In this document: in pieces, positions 1 through 7,722 of the stretch
Numbering within the stretch: the stretch's first letter is position 1
Layout of the letters: each line of letters starts with the position of its first letter
Assembly (NCBI GenBank): GCA_034440355.1
Contig: JAWXBY010000158.1
Coordinates: forward strand, 1 to 64,000
DNA length: 64,000 bases
From: SZUA-430 sp034440355
GTDB taxonomy: Bacteria > Pseudomonadota > Alphaproteobacteria > Micropepsales > Micropepsaceae
Direction: 5' to 3'
Program-made: the position numbers and the translations under genes
The notes under the pieces: generated by a model
The model's database searches: none
What the model was told of the DNA's origin: nothing
The model's input: the letters and a program-made list of their open reading frames with translations, nothing else

Positions 1-267
1 GGCGCGCGGCGTCACCAGCGGCGCCTGCGCGAAGCCCGGCGGCGGGCTGAAGAGGAAGTCGCGTGTCGCCCGGCTTAAGCCGCGAATGACGGGGTTGCCG
101 TATATCTCGGAGAAGATGGCGGCGGAGCGGCCGGTCGAATGGAGGCCCGGCTGCGGTTCGCGCTCCAGCAACAGGACGCGATGCGTGGTGCTGAGTTCAT
201 ACGCGACGGAGGCGCCGGCGATTCCTGCCCCGATGACGATGACGTCGGCTTTGCGTGTGTCGGGCAT
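1..267 (-). CDS. FAD-dependent oxidoreductase (DAO family), N-terminal part
   Basis: The reading frame starts at an ATG at 267 and runs off the left edge, so only 89 residues are visible. Residues 8-18 read VIVIGAGIAGA, the Rossmann GxGxxG motif that binds the ADP part of FAD, followed by a Glu (LLLERE) at the end of the second strand and the LHSTGRSAA segment typical of D-amino-acid oxidase/glycine oxidase-like proteins. The substrate cannot be read from this fragment. The frame is open 26 codons upstream of the ATG and there encodes what looks like the tail of a glyoxalase-fold protein (separate entry), so the start is the first plausible ATG but not proven. Confidence 0.8.
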   Translation of the reverse strand, partial: MPDTRKADVIVIGAGIAGASVAYELSTTHRVLLLEREPQPGLHSTGRSAAIFSEIYGNPVIRGLSRATRDFLFSPPPGFAQAPLVTPRA

Positions 268-345
268 TCGTACCTGCGGTTGTTCGGCGAAGACTAGGAC
301 ATAGCCGTTCGGACCGCGGATGACGAATTCCGTGTTACTGCAGGG
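268..345 (-). pseudogene. Glyoxalase/VOC C-terminal remnant
   Basis: Directly upstream of the FAD oxidoreductase start, and in the same frame, 26 codons between a stop (346-348) and the ATG read ...TEFVIRGPNGYVLVFAEQP.... That is the typical last strand of a VOC/glyoxalase protein (F-V-x-R-x-P-N-G-Y-x-L-x-F-x-E). No start codon and no further glyoxalase sequence is visible upstream in any frame, so I read it as the remnant of a deleted gene. A chance match cannot be excluded. Confidence 0.4.
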
Positions 346-424
346 TTAGGGCGTCGTTTTCCGTCGCTCGTCATGTCGGCTCTCGGCTGATCGCCGACCG
401 GTTTAGGTTCGCGGCGTGGTCGCG

Positions 425-1801
425 TCAATTGTTGTGGAGCGCTGCGATGACGTCATGCACGAGTTCGCCGACGTCTTCGATGCCGCCGGCGGTCTTGGTA
501 TCGACGCCCATGCGCACGACGACGAGGTTTTTGGACGGGACGATGACGATGAACTGACCGAGGTAGCCGCGCGCGAAGTAAGCGTCTTTGGGTGCGCCGG
601 GCATGCCCCAGGGTCTGCCCCACGGCGGGAAGACGCCGTTCGTGGTGTTGAGCCAGAAGCCTGCGCCATAGCCTGCATCGAGGGTTTGGCGTTTCGAATA
701 GGCGACCCAGCCTTCGGGCAGGATGCGGCGGTCGCCCGCCATGCCGTCGTTCAGATAGAGCAAGCCGAAGCGGGCCCAGTCGCGCGCGCTGGCGAAGAAC
801 GAGTTGCCGCCCATGGGCGAGCCGGCGCCGTCGAACTCGAGCGTCGCGGTGCGGATGCCGAGGGGCGCGAAGAGTTCCCGGTCGGCGAACTGCGCGATGC
901 TTTGCGGCGACTTGCCGGCTGCGTCGCGCACGATGCGCGATAACACGGCGTAAGCCAGGTTGCCGTACGCCCACTGTGTCCCCGGCTTGGTGGTCAGCGG
1001 CGTGCGTTCGGCGAACGCCGCGTTGTCCTGGGCCGTGAACCACATGCGTTGGGCGAGGCCTGGGCCCATGCCTTCGTCGAGAGGGAGGCCCGAGTCCATG
1101 CGCAATAGCTGGTCGATGGTGACGTTGCCTTGCCATGCCGGTGCGGGGACGGCGTCGCCGACCTTGAGCTTTTGTTGTCCGGACAGGATACCGACGAGCG
1201 CGTTGATCACCGATTTGGCCATCGAGTGGCTGAGCAGCGGCGTGTCGACGCCGATGCCTGGCGCATAGCGCTCTGCGATCACGCGGCCGTCGTGCACGAC
1301 GACGATGGCGTGCGGCCAGCGCGGCGGGCCGTTCGGCCGTTGCGCGAAGGCTTTGTCGAGTGCGCTGGTCAGCGCCGGGTTCGTCGATACGACAACCTCG
1401 GGACCGGCGATTTCGGGGAGCGACGCTGTGATGTCCGTTGCGGGTTGCGGCGGCGTGTCGAGTGGGACGTCGCCTGCGAACTCCAGGCGGCAGCCGTAGC
1501 CGTCGTAGAATTTGGCGCTGCTCTTGAACATACCGAATACGGTCGTCGTGACGCGCCTTGCGGCTTGGTCGACGTCATAACGCAGCGCCCAGTCGATCAG
1601 GCCCATGCCGGGCTCGGGCCGCATGTTTTGTGCGTAGGCAACTTCGGGCGCCAAGCCGGTGATGAAGGTTTTGGAGCAAACGAGGTGGCTGGTCGCGCCC
1701 GATGCGGTTTGGATCATGACGTCCGGTCGCATGATCAGCGCGGCTGCGATCAACAACGCGGCGACGGTCAAGCCTAAGATCGTCAGTGTACGCCTTATCA
1801 T
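425..1801 (-). CDS. Serine hydrolase, beta-lactamase (class C/AmpC-like) family
   Basis: A 458-residue exported or membrane-anchored protein of the COG1680 serine hydrolase family. Residues 5-24 form one hydrophobic N-terminal segment. The catalytic SxxK motif is S193-M-A-K196 and the second motif is Y279-G-N281 (YxN), so the acyl-enzyme machinery is present. A region of about 100 residues between the anchor and the catalytic domain is not part of the minimal fold. Family members include esterases, DD-peptidases and amide hydrolases; the substrate is unknown. The gene is divergent from a TetR regulator about 100 bases away, which could control it. Confidence 0.85.
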   Translation of the reverse strand: MIRRTLTILGLTVAALLIAAALIMRPDVMIQTASGATSHLVCSKTFITGLAPEVAYAQNMRPEPGMGLIDWALRYDVDQAARRVTTTVFGMFKSSAKFYDGYGCRLEFAGDVPLDTPPQPATDITASLPEIAGPEVVVSTNPALTSALDKAFAQRPNGPPRWPHAIVVVHDGRVIAERYAPGIGVDTPLLSHSMAKSVINALVGILSGQQKLKVGDAVPAPAWQGNVTIDQLLRMDSGLPLDEGMGPGLAQRMWFTAQDNAAFAERTPLTTKPGTQWAYGNLAYAVLSRIVRDAAGKSPQSIAQFADRELFAPLGIRTATLEFDGAGSPMGGNSFFASARDWARFGLLYLNDGMAGDRRILPEGWVAYSKRQTLDAGYGAGFWLNTTNGVFPPWGRPWGMPGAPKDAYFARGYLGQFIVIVPSKNLVVVRMGVDTKTAGGIEDVGELVHDVIAALHNN

Positions 1802-1902
1802 GACGGCAACCTTTCGTGCGCGTGGCGCTGGATTCGAGCGCCTGGCCGTTATATGAGGATTGCTCGTATTTCGGTACTCGGGTTTGGGCAGAGGGCGGTT
1901 AC

Positions 1903-2529
1903 ATGGTTGGGCGGCGGCAAGTCGTTGATTTCGCTCGGCGAAAGCCGCGGCAGGCGCGTGCGCTCGACACGGTCGAGACGATCTTCGAGGCGGCTGCTCG
2001 GATTCTGCAAAGCGAGGGACGCGCCGGGTTCAACACCAATCGTGTGGCGGAATTGGCCGGGATCAGTATCGGGACGCTCTATTCGTATTTTCCGGATAAG
2101 CAGGCGATCCTGCTCGCGATGGCGCGGCGAGAGAACCAGGCGGTGGGTGATGCGGTCGCCAAAGCTCTGACCGACGAGTTGGAGACGTCGAACGAGTTGC
2201 CGGTGCGGCTTGCGGTGCGGGCGTTGATCAAGGGGTATGGGCGGCGCAACAAGGCGCGGCGGATTTTGATGGAGACTTTGATCGCGAGCGGCGGCAGCGA
2301 CGAGATCGCGCGGCCGGTGCAAGCGATCGCGGCGCTGATTGCCACACGGCTCGGCAGCCTTCTGCCGGCGAATGCGCGTGCGCCCTCGCATATCGCGCTC
2401 TTCGTGCTGACGCGCGCGGTCGACGGCGTGGTGCGCGCGGCGACGTATGAAGACGCGAAGTTCATCGGCTCGCGCGAGTTCGAGGATGAGCTAACGCGGA
2501 TGGTGATGGGATATTTGACGGCGGCTTAG
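1903..2529 (+). CDS. TetR/AcrR family transcriptional regulator
   Basis: A 208-residue one-component regulator. The N-terminal helix-turn-helix is visible as ETIFEAAARIL..., then NRVAELAGISIGTLYSYFPDK, the standard TetR recognition helix. The C-terminal ligand domain is typical in length and gives no ligand clue. I chose the ATG at 1903, preceded by a purine-rich GAGGGCGG stretch; the frame is open further upstream but that extension does not look like TetR sequence. It is divergent from the serine hydrolase, a common arrangement for a local repressor. Its stop overlaps the stop of the convergent LLM oxidoreductase by 4 bases. Confidence 0.88.
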   Translation: MVGRRQVVDFARRKPRQARALDTVETIFEAAARILQSEGRAGFNTNRVAELAGISIGTLYSYFPDKQAILLAMARRENQAVGDAVAKALTDELETSNELPVRLAVRALIKGYGRRNKARRILMETLIASGGSDEIARPVQAIAALIATRLGSLLPANARAPSHIALFVLTRAVDGVVRAATYEDAKFIGSREFEDELTRMVMGYLTAA

Positions 2530-3764
2530 CGCGTCGTGCCCGACACCTGTGCTTGCGCGACCGAGGCGCGGACGACGGGGATTTCGTCGTCGGCGAGTTG
2601 TTTCATTTTGGGTTTGCGCGCGAGGGCGGCTTCGATGTGGGGTGCGAGGCGTTTGGCTTTCGCGTGTTCGCGCTCTTCGACCTGCGCCTTGAACTCCGGC
2701 ATCACTTCGGCGGCGAAGAGTTCCAGCGACTCGACGATGTGTTCGTGTTTGTTGCGGCCGGCCTGTTGCAGCAAGATTACTTGGTCGACGCCTGAGTCCT
2801 GGAACGCGCGCAGGTGCAGGCGCATGTCGTCGGGCGTCCCGATGCCGGAGCCTTGCGGCGCGCTGCTTGCGGCGGCGGCCAGCTCTTCGGTGCGGTTGCC
2901 GCGCAGCGCCAGGTATTCGCCCCACAAATTCGTGCGGCCCGGCACCGTGTCGCGCGCGACGAGGGCATTCAAGGCGTATCCGAAGAATTCGAAGCCTTCG
3001 TGGCCGCGGCGGATCGCCTCCGCCCGGTCGTGGTGGATCGAGAAGGATGAGACCATCGCGATGTTGGCGTTCACCGAATGACCGAGCGGCACGCATTTGT
3101 CGGACGCGATGATGCCGTAGTAGATCTCGCTCCAGGCGCGCGCCTCTTCCGGATTGACGAACGAGAACGCAAGCGCGCCGACGCCGAGCGATGCGGCGAC
3201 GCGGATCGTGTCTCTGTTCGTGCACGCCATCCACATCGGCGGGTGCGGGCTCTGCACCGGCTTCGGCAGAACGTTGCGGCACGGCATAGTGAAGTATTTG
3301 CCCTCGAACCCCGGATAGGGCTCCATCACCATCATGTTGGCGACTTCGCTGGCGGCCTCGATCGACATCGCGCGCTTTTCCTTCGCCGGAATGCCGAAGC
3401 CGCCGAGTTCCAAGCGCGTCGCGCCCTCACCGATACCGAAATCGACGCGGCCGTCCGACATGATGTCGAGCGTCGACAATGTTTCGGCCGTGCGCGCGGG
3501 GTGATTGTAGTTCGGGATCACCTGGCGGATGCCGTGTCCCAAACGGATGCGTTTCGTGCGCGCGGCGGCTGCGGCGAGGAACACCTCCGGCGCGGAGGAG
3601 TGCGAGTACTCGTCGAGGAAGTGATGCTCCACCTCCCAGGCATAGTCGTAGCCAAGGCGGTCGGCGAGTTCGACTTGCGCCAGCGCTTCGTGGAAGAGGC
3701 GGCGTTCGTCGCCCTTCGCCCAAGGCCTGGGCAGCTGCATTTCGTAGAAGACGCCGAATTTCAT
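2526..3764 (-). CDS. LLM class flavin-dependent oxidoreductase
   Basis: A 412-residue luciferase-like monooxygenase. The start MKFGVFYEMQLPRP, the AWEVEHHFLDEYSHSSAPEV segment, RTKRIRLGHGIR and the SDGRVDFGIGEG motif are all hallmarks of the LLM TIM barrel that uses reduced FMN. Such enzymes oxygenate aldehydes, alkanes, sulfonates or aromatics, usually with a separate flavin reductase; none is adjacent, and the substrate is unknown. The C-terminal 40 or so residues (EREHAKAKRLAPHIEAALARKPK...) form an extra charged helical tail. Confidence 0.9.
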   Translation of the reverse strand: MKFGVFYEMQLPRPWAKGDERRLFHEALAQVELADRLGYDYAWEVEHHFLDEYSHSSAPEVFLAAAAARTKRIRLGHGIRQVIPNYNHPARTAETLSTLDIMSDGRVDFGIGEGATRLELGGFGIPAKEKRAMSIEAASEVANMMVMEPYPGFEGKYFTMPCRNVLPKPVQSPHPPMWMACTNRDTIRVAASLGVGALAFSFVNPEEARAWSEIYYGIIASDKCVPLGHSVNANIAMVSSFSIHHDRAEAIRRGHEGFEFFGYALNALVARDTVPGRTNLWGEYLALRGNRTEELAAAASSAPQGSGIGTPDDMRLHLRAFQDSGVDQVILLQQAGRNKHEHIVESLELFAAEVMPEFKAQVEEREHAKAKRLAPHIEAALARKPKMKQLADDEIPVVRASVAQAQVSGTTR

Positions 3765-3813
3765 GGGAGTGCCTCAATGTCGCGATGAGGCAGTATACAG
3801 GGCGCGGGCGAAA

Positions 3814-4530
3814 TCACGATCCCGCAAGCTTCAGGATCGTTTGTGCGAGCTTGTCGGGTTGAGAGAAATAGGCCGAATGGCTGGCGTCGATGCTCTCAAC
3901 GCGGTCGACTTTCGTCTCGGACAGCAGGCGGTCCTGCAATGCGGGAGACACGGCGTTGTCTTGGGTTAAGCGGATGTAAGCGCGCGGAACGCGGCCGTAG
4001 CGGTCTTGCGAGAGGCTCAGGCGCGTCAGGGCGGGGCGAACCGGTTCGCGCACGAGAAGCGCGTTGGCGAGCGCGATGTCGTCGTCGCTGCAATCGGCAT
4101 AGAGCGCCTCGCGATAAGCCTGAGGCTTCAGCCAATCCCACAGCGCCAGTCGATTGACCGTCACGTTGCCGGGCATCAACGATTGCTTGTCGGGGACGTA
4201 GTCGAGCACGCGTCGTCCGGACGGGAGCATGAATGAGGCAAGGTAGATCGTTTGCGCGACGCGATCCGGTACGCGTTCGGCTAGAGTTGACGCCACGATA
4301 CCGTTGCGGCTGTGGACGACAATGGTGGTCTTGCGTTGGGGCGCCAGTGCCGCCTCGGCTGCGTCGACCATGCGCTTGAGGCCCACGAGCGCAAGAATCG
4401 CCGGTTCGCGACCGCGGCCTGGCAGATCGATCGCAACTGCTTGGTGCCCGGCCGCCGCAATGCGAGGCAAGACTTTGTGCCAACACCATGCGCCGTGCCA
4501 GCTGCCGTGCAAGAAAAGGAAATGAGACAT
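3814..4530 (-). CDS. Alpha/beta hydrolase (esterase-like)
   Basis: A 238-residue cytoplasmic alpha/beta hydrolase. MSHFLFLHGSWHGAWCWHK gives the first strand and the HG oxyanion motif, and HSAYFSQPDKLA near the C terminus supplies the catalytic His. The nucleophile elbow reads VVHSRNGIV instead of the usual G-H-S-x-G-G: the Ser is kept but the preceding Gly is Val and one following Gly is Asn. Overall it resembles the salicylate/methyl-ester esterase group. I chose the ATG at 4530; a GTG three codons upstream is possible. Confidence 0.82.
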   Translation of the reverse strand: MSHFLFLHGSWHGAWCWHKVLPRIAAAGHQAVAIDLPGRGREPAILALVGLKRMVDAAEAALAPQRKTTIVVHSRNGIVASTLAERVPDRVAQTIYLASFMLPSGRRVLDYVPDKQSLMPGNVTVNRLALWDWLKPQAYREALYADCSDDDIALANALLVREPVRPALTRLSLSQDRYGRVPRAYIRLTQDNAVSPALQDRLLSETKVDRVESIDASHSAYFSQPDKLAQTILKLAGS

Positions 4531-4628
4531 GTGCGCCACCCGCGTAGAGAGGGGCGGACCATTGCCTCACTTCGTCGTCCGTGCACTCCGAATGCTGTTG
4601 GCGAACTTTTGATTCTGCTGATGCCGCG

Positions 4629-5033
4629 CTACCCCGGCAATCGCTCGAAGCTCGGCATTCCCGGGCGGATGTCATGGAAGGGTTGTTTGTCGATTGTGTA
4701 GATCGCGAGGTTCGGGCCTTCGAATTGTTTTGGATCGTCGAGCGTGCCGACCTTTACGATGACGGCCGGGAAGCCTGGCGGGCGCGTGACGATTTGGGTG
4801 CCGCATTCGGCGCAGAATTCGCGTGTGACGGGGCGTTCGAGGTCTTTGCGGCTGAATTTTTTCGGTTCGCCCTTCGTGTATTTGAAGCCCGAGATCGGCA
4901 TCGCGATGAAGTAGTTGGCGCCTCCGCCGGTCAGGTATTGGCATTCGCGGCAATGGCATTGCGCTTTCATCATCGGCTCGCCTTCGGCGACGTAGCGCAG
5001 GGCTTTGCAGTAACATCCGCCTTCGAGTTTCAT
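4629..5033 (-). CDS. GFA family (glutathione-dependent formaldehyde-activating enzyme-like) protein
   Basis: A 134-residue zinc protein. The GFA motifs are in order: GGCYCKALRY near the N terminus, CHCRECQ about 25 residues later, and FCAECGTQI in the C-terminal half. These Cys groups bind zinc. The founding Gfa enzyme was proposed to condense formaldehyde with glutathione, but most members have no known substrate. The start is the ATG at 5033; the longer open frame upstream lacks GFA features. A second GFA paralogue lies at 18253-18672. Confidence 0.87.
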   Translation of the reverse strand: MKLEGGCYCKALRYVAEGEPMMKAQCHCRECQYLTGGGANYFIAMPISGFKYTKGEPKKFSRKDLERPVTREFCAECGTQIVTRPPGFPAVIVKVGTLDDPKQFEGPNLAIYTIDKQPFHDIRPGMPSFERLPG

Positions 5034-5188
5034 GTAGTTCTCCCATGTGTCGCGGAGCGTGGCCGCGTTTGGCGAGCGGTATGGTAAGTGGATCGCTGCG
5101 GGGCTGTCGAGTAACACCTAAGTCCAGCTTTCCTTTGGCAGGACGCCGGCCTATGTCAGTCCGTAGCGGCAGGCCGCAGGAGCACCCC

Positions 5189-5422
5189 ATGACGCAAGTA
5201 CACTACAAGGTCGTCGAGCATGACGGCGGTTGGACCTACAAAGTGGGCGATGTGTTCGCCGAGACGTTTCGCACACGCGGTGAGGCGGAAGCTGCCGCGA
5301 AGCGCGCCGCCGGCGAGCAACGGGTAGCGACGGAGCCGCGCGATATTCAGTTCGAGGATGAGAAGGGCCGCTGGAAGACCGAGCATTCCGACGGGAAGCC
5401 GCCCGAGACGGATGTGCGCTAG
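5189..5422 (+). CDS. DUF2188 domain protein
   Basis: A 77-residue soluble protein. HYKVVEHDGGWTYKVGDV..., followed by a helix (RTRGEAEAAAKRAA) and IQFEDEKGRW, matches the DUF2188 pattern of a beta-hairpin around an HDGGW motif plus one helix. The function of the family is unknown. The ATG at 5189 is preceded by GCAGGAG at good Shine-Dalgarno distance, which decides the start. The gene is convergent with the HxlR regulator 10 bases downstream. Confidence 0.75.
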   Translation: MTQVHYKVVEHDGGWTYKVGDVFAETFRTRGEAEAAAKRAAGEQRVATEPRDIQFEDEKGRWKTEHSDGKPPETDVR

Positions 5423-5432
5423 GTTCTGCCGT

Positions 5433-5813
5433 TCAGCCGGGCTGTTCGCCTCTCTCATTCCATCTTAGTAATTCGTCGAGCGCGGGGCAGAGCGACTGTC
5501 CCCACTCGGTCATCGCGTATTCGACTTTGGGCGGCACTTCCGGATAGACGGTGCGCTTCACGATGCCGTCGTCTTCGAGTTGGCGCAGCTGCTGCGCCAG
5601 CATCTTTTGCGAGATGTCGGGGATCGCGCGTTCGAGTTCCGAGAAGCGCAGCACCTTGCCGCCGAAGAGGTGAAACAAGATCACAAGCTTCCAGCGGCCG
5701 TTCAGCATGCTGAGGATTTCTTCGACGCCGCGCGCGGCGGACATCGGCGTGTAGTCGGGGCGCTCACGCTTACCTTCCGGTGCGTTGCCCACTTTCTCGT
5801 GCGTTCTTGTCAC
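5433..5813 (-). CDS. HxlR family transcriptional regulator
   Basis: A 126-residue winged-helix regulator. EEILSMLNGRWKLVILFHLF, RFSELERAIPDISQKMLAQQL and RQLEDDGIVKRTVYPEVPPKVEYAMTEWG are classic HxlR segments. The Cys that often precedes the first helix and senses electrophiles or redox state is not present (YTPMSAARG occupies that place). The start is a GTG at 5813; an ATG at 5744 is a possible alternative and neither has a strong ribosome site. It is divergent from the SnoaL-like/SDR pair and probably controls it. Confidence 0.88.
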   Translation of the reverse strand: MTRTHEKVGNAPEGKRERPDYTPMSAARGVEEILSMLNGRWKLVILFHLFGGKVLRFSELERAIPDISQKMLAQQLRQLEDDGIVKRTVYPEVPPKVEYAMTEWGQSLCPALDELLRWNERGEQPG

Positions 5814-5896
5814 GCGGGAAGCCTATTCCCATCCTTTGAAGGACACAACGCGCGGGCCCCGTTTTCGCGCGTTTCCCGCCTTCAACGGAGACCCAA

Positions 5897-6226
5897 ATGT
5901 CCAGCAACCTTCCCAAGCCGATTGCCGACTACATCGCGGGGTCGAACGCGCATGACGCGAACGATGCCGCCCTGCCCTTTACCGACGACGCCGTCGTTCG
6001 CGATGAAGGGCGCGATCATCGTGGCCTCGCAGCCATCCGCGCCTGGAAGGCGGAAACGGTCGAAAAGTATCACCCGATCGTCGACGTGCTCGATGCGACT
6101 CAGGCGAACGGCCGAACGATCGTCAAGGGCCGCGTGTCCGGCAACTTTCCCGGCAGTCCGGTCGAGTTGCGCTATGCGTTCACACTGAGCGGCGGCAAGA
6201 TCGCGCGCCTTGAGATCGTTACGTGA
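5897..6226 (+). CDS. SnoaL-like / nuclear transport factor 2-fold protein
   Basis: A 109-residue single-domain protein. IADYIAGSNAHDANDAALPFTDDAVVRDEG..., a helix, then beta strands ending in AFTLSGGKIARLEIV are the usual SnoaL-like order (an alpha-helical lid on a curved sheet). Members are small cyclases, isomerases or binding proteins. Its stop overlaps the start of the following SDR gene by 4 bases (GTGA), so the two are probably co-translated and may share a substrate. Confidence 0.8.
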   Translation: MSSNLPKPIADYIAGSNAHDANDAALPFTDDAVVRDEGRDHRGLAAIRAWKAETVEKYHPIVDVLDATQANGRTIVKGRVSGNFPGSPVELRYAFTLSGGKIARLEIVT

Positions 6227-7026
6227 GCGGGGCGCGGCCCTTCGCGCTCGACGCGAGCGAGTTCGCCGGTAAGCGTGTGCTCGTCACCGGTGGCACGCAG
6301 GGTATGGGCGAGGCCATCGTCCGCCGACTTAGGGCCGGTGGCGCAAAGGTGGCGACAGCCGCGCGCTCGCCCTTGCCGGCCGGTCAGACTGTGGATCTGT
6401 TCGTGCAGGCCGATGTTTCGACGCGCGAGGGCGCCGACAAGGTCGCCGCGGCCGTGATGTCCGCGTTCGACGGCGTCGACATTCTCATCAATAGCGTCGG
6501 TGGATCGTCGGCGCCGGGCGGCGGCGCGCTCGCGCTTTCGGACGACGACTGGCAGACCGAGATCAACACGAACCTGTTCGCAGCCGTGCGTCTGGATCGC
6601 GCGTTCTTGCCGGGCATGGTGCAGCGTCGCGCGGGGGTGATCATTCACGTTTCCTCGATTCAGCGGCGGTTGCCGTTGTTCGAGTCGACGCTTGCCTATG
6701 CAGCGGCGAAGGCGGCGCTCACGACCTATAGCAAAGGGTTATCGAAGGAGGTGGGGCCGAAGGGCGTGCGCGTGAACACCGTGGCGCCTGGGTTCATCGA
6801 GACATCGGCGGCGCATCGCTTGATCGTGCGATTGGCGGAGGCGGACGGCGTCGACGAGCAAGCGGCGCGGAGCGTTTTGATGCAGTCGCTCGGCGGCATT
6901 CCGATCGGCCGGCCCGGGCAACCGGAGGAAGTGGCGGAGTTGGTCGCATTTCTCGTCTCAGATCGCGCCGCATCCATTCATGGCAGCGAATATGTGATCG
7001 ACGGCGGCACTGTTCCAACGGTTTGA
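6223..7026 (+). CDS. SDR family oxidoreductase
   Basis: A 267-residue short-chain dehydrogenase/reductase. VLVTGGTQGMGEAI is the TGxxxGxG cofactor motif; the catalytic set is Ser in HVSSIQ and the YAAAK motif (Y-x-x-x-K), and NSVG stands in for the structural NNAG. KEVGPKGVRVNTVAPGFIET and the C-terminal SEYVIDGG are typical. It starts at the GTG that overlaps the stop of the SnoaL-like gene. An HxlR regulator is divergent upstream. The substrate is unknown. Confidence 0.92.
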   Translation: MSGARPFALDASEFAGKRVLVTGGTQGMGEAIVRRLRAGGAKVATAARSPLPAGQTVDLFVQADVSTREGADKVAAAVMSAFDGVDILINSVGGSSAPGGGALALSDDDWQTEINTNLFAAVRLDRAFLPGMVQRRAGVIIHVSSIQRRLPLFESTLAYAAAKAALTTYSKGLSKEVGPKGVRVNTVAPGFIETSAAHRLIVRLAEADGVDEQAARSVLMQSLGGIPIGRPGQPEEVAELVAFLVSDRAASIHGSEYVIDGGTVPTV

Positions 7027-7037
7027 CGGGTGTGCCT

Positions 7038-7625
7038 CTACCTGCTGCGCGCCGCGATCCACTTTATTTTCCTCGCTATGTCCTCGGGCGAAAGAATGAA
7101 GTCGATGTAGCCGGTTGCGATGGCGCTTTCGGGCATGTCGGGCTCTTGGGCGGTGTCGAGTTTTTGGGCGATGGTGACACCGCCAACGTCTTTGATGCCG
7201 CGCATCGCCGCTGCACCGTCGCCGTCGTAGCCGGAGACGATGACGGAGATCAGCTTGCCGTCCCAGTTGCGGGTGAGCGACTGCAGAAAGACGGTGATGA
7301 CATCGGGCCAGCCGCGCGGCTTTGATATCGGCTTAAGTCGGAACTCGCCGTCATAGACGTGCAGATCGCGTTGCGCCGGGATGATGTAGACGTGGTTCGG
7401 TTCGATCACCAATCGTTCGGTGATCAGCTCGACCGGCATCTTGGTGTGGCTGGGTAGAATTTCGTGAAGGCGCGTCGCGACCTGCCGCAAATGATTCACG
7501 ATGACGATGGCGACGCCCATGTCCGCCGGCAGGTGCTTCAAAAGCCTGATATAGGCATCAAGCCCGCCCGCCGAGCCGCCCACGCAGACGACAGGGAAGT
7601 CCTTCACGGCAGTTTTGGCGTTCAC
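7038..7625 (-). CDS. CheB-type protein-glutamate methylesterase domain protein (no receiver domain)
   Basis: A 195-residue catalytic domain like the C-terminal half of CheB. The expected triad is visible: S18 in GGSAGG, H45 in VNHL, and D136 in the GYDGDGA segment that aligns with the CheB GxGxDGA loop. There is no N-terminal receiver domain, so phosphorylation cannot relieve autoinhibition as in CheB. No chemotaxis genes are nearby. Related stand-alone domains occur in CheB/CheR hybrid sensory proteins and stress pathways; the target here is unknown. The start is a GTG preceded by AAGGA. Confidence 0.85.
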   Translation of the reverse strand: MNAKTAVKDFPVVCVGGSAGGLDAYIRLLKHLPADMGVAIVIVNHLRQVATRLHEILPSHTKMPVELITERLVIEPNHVYIIPAQRDLHVYDGEFRLKPISKPRGWPDVITVFLQSLTRNWDGKLISVIVSGYDGDGAAAMRGIKDVGGVTIAQKLDTAQEPDMPESAIATGYIDFILSPEDIARKIKWIAARSR

Positions 7626-7722
7626 GGGGTGACGGTCCTTCGGCTCTCACAAGGGTGAGAACGGCTCAGGACGCTCGAAGGTTGCCGAGATGGCGGCGGA
7701 TGGAATCCCGTGATGGGACATT

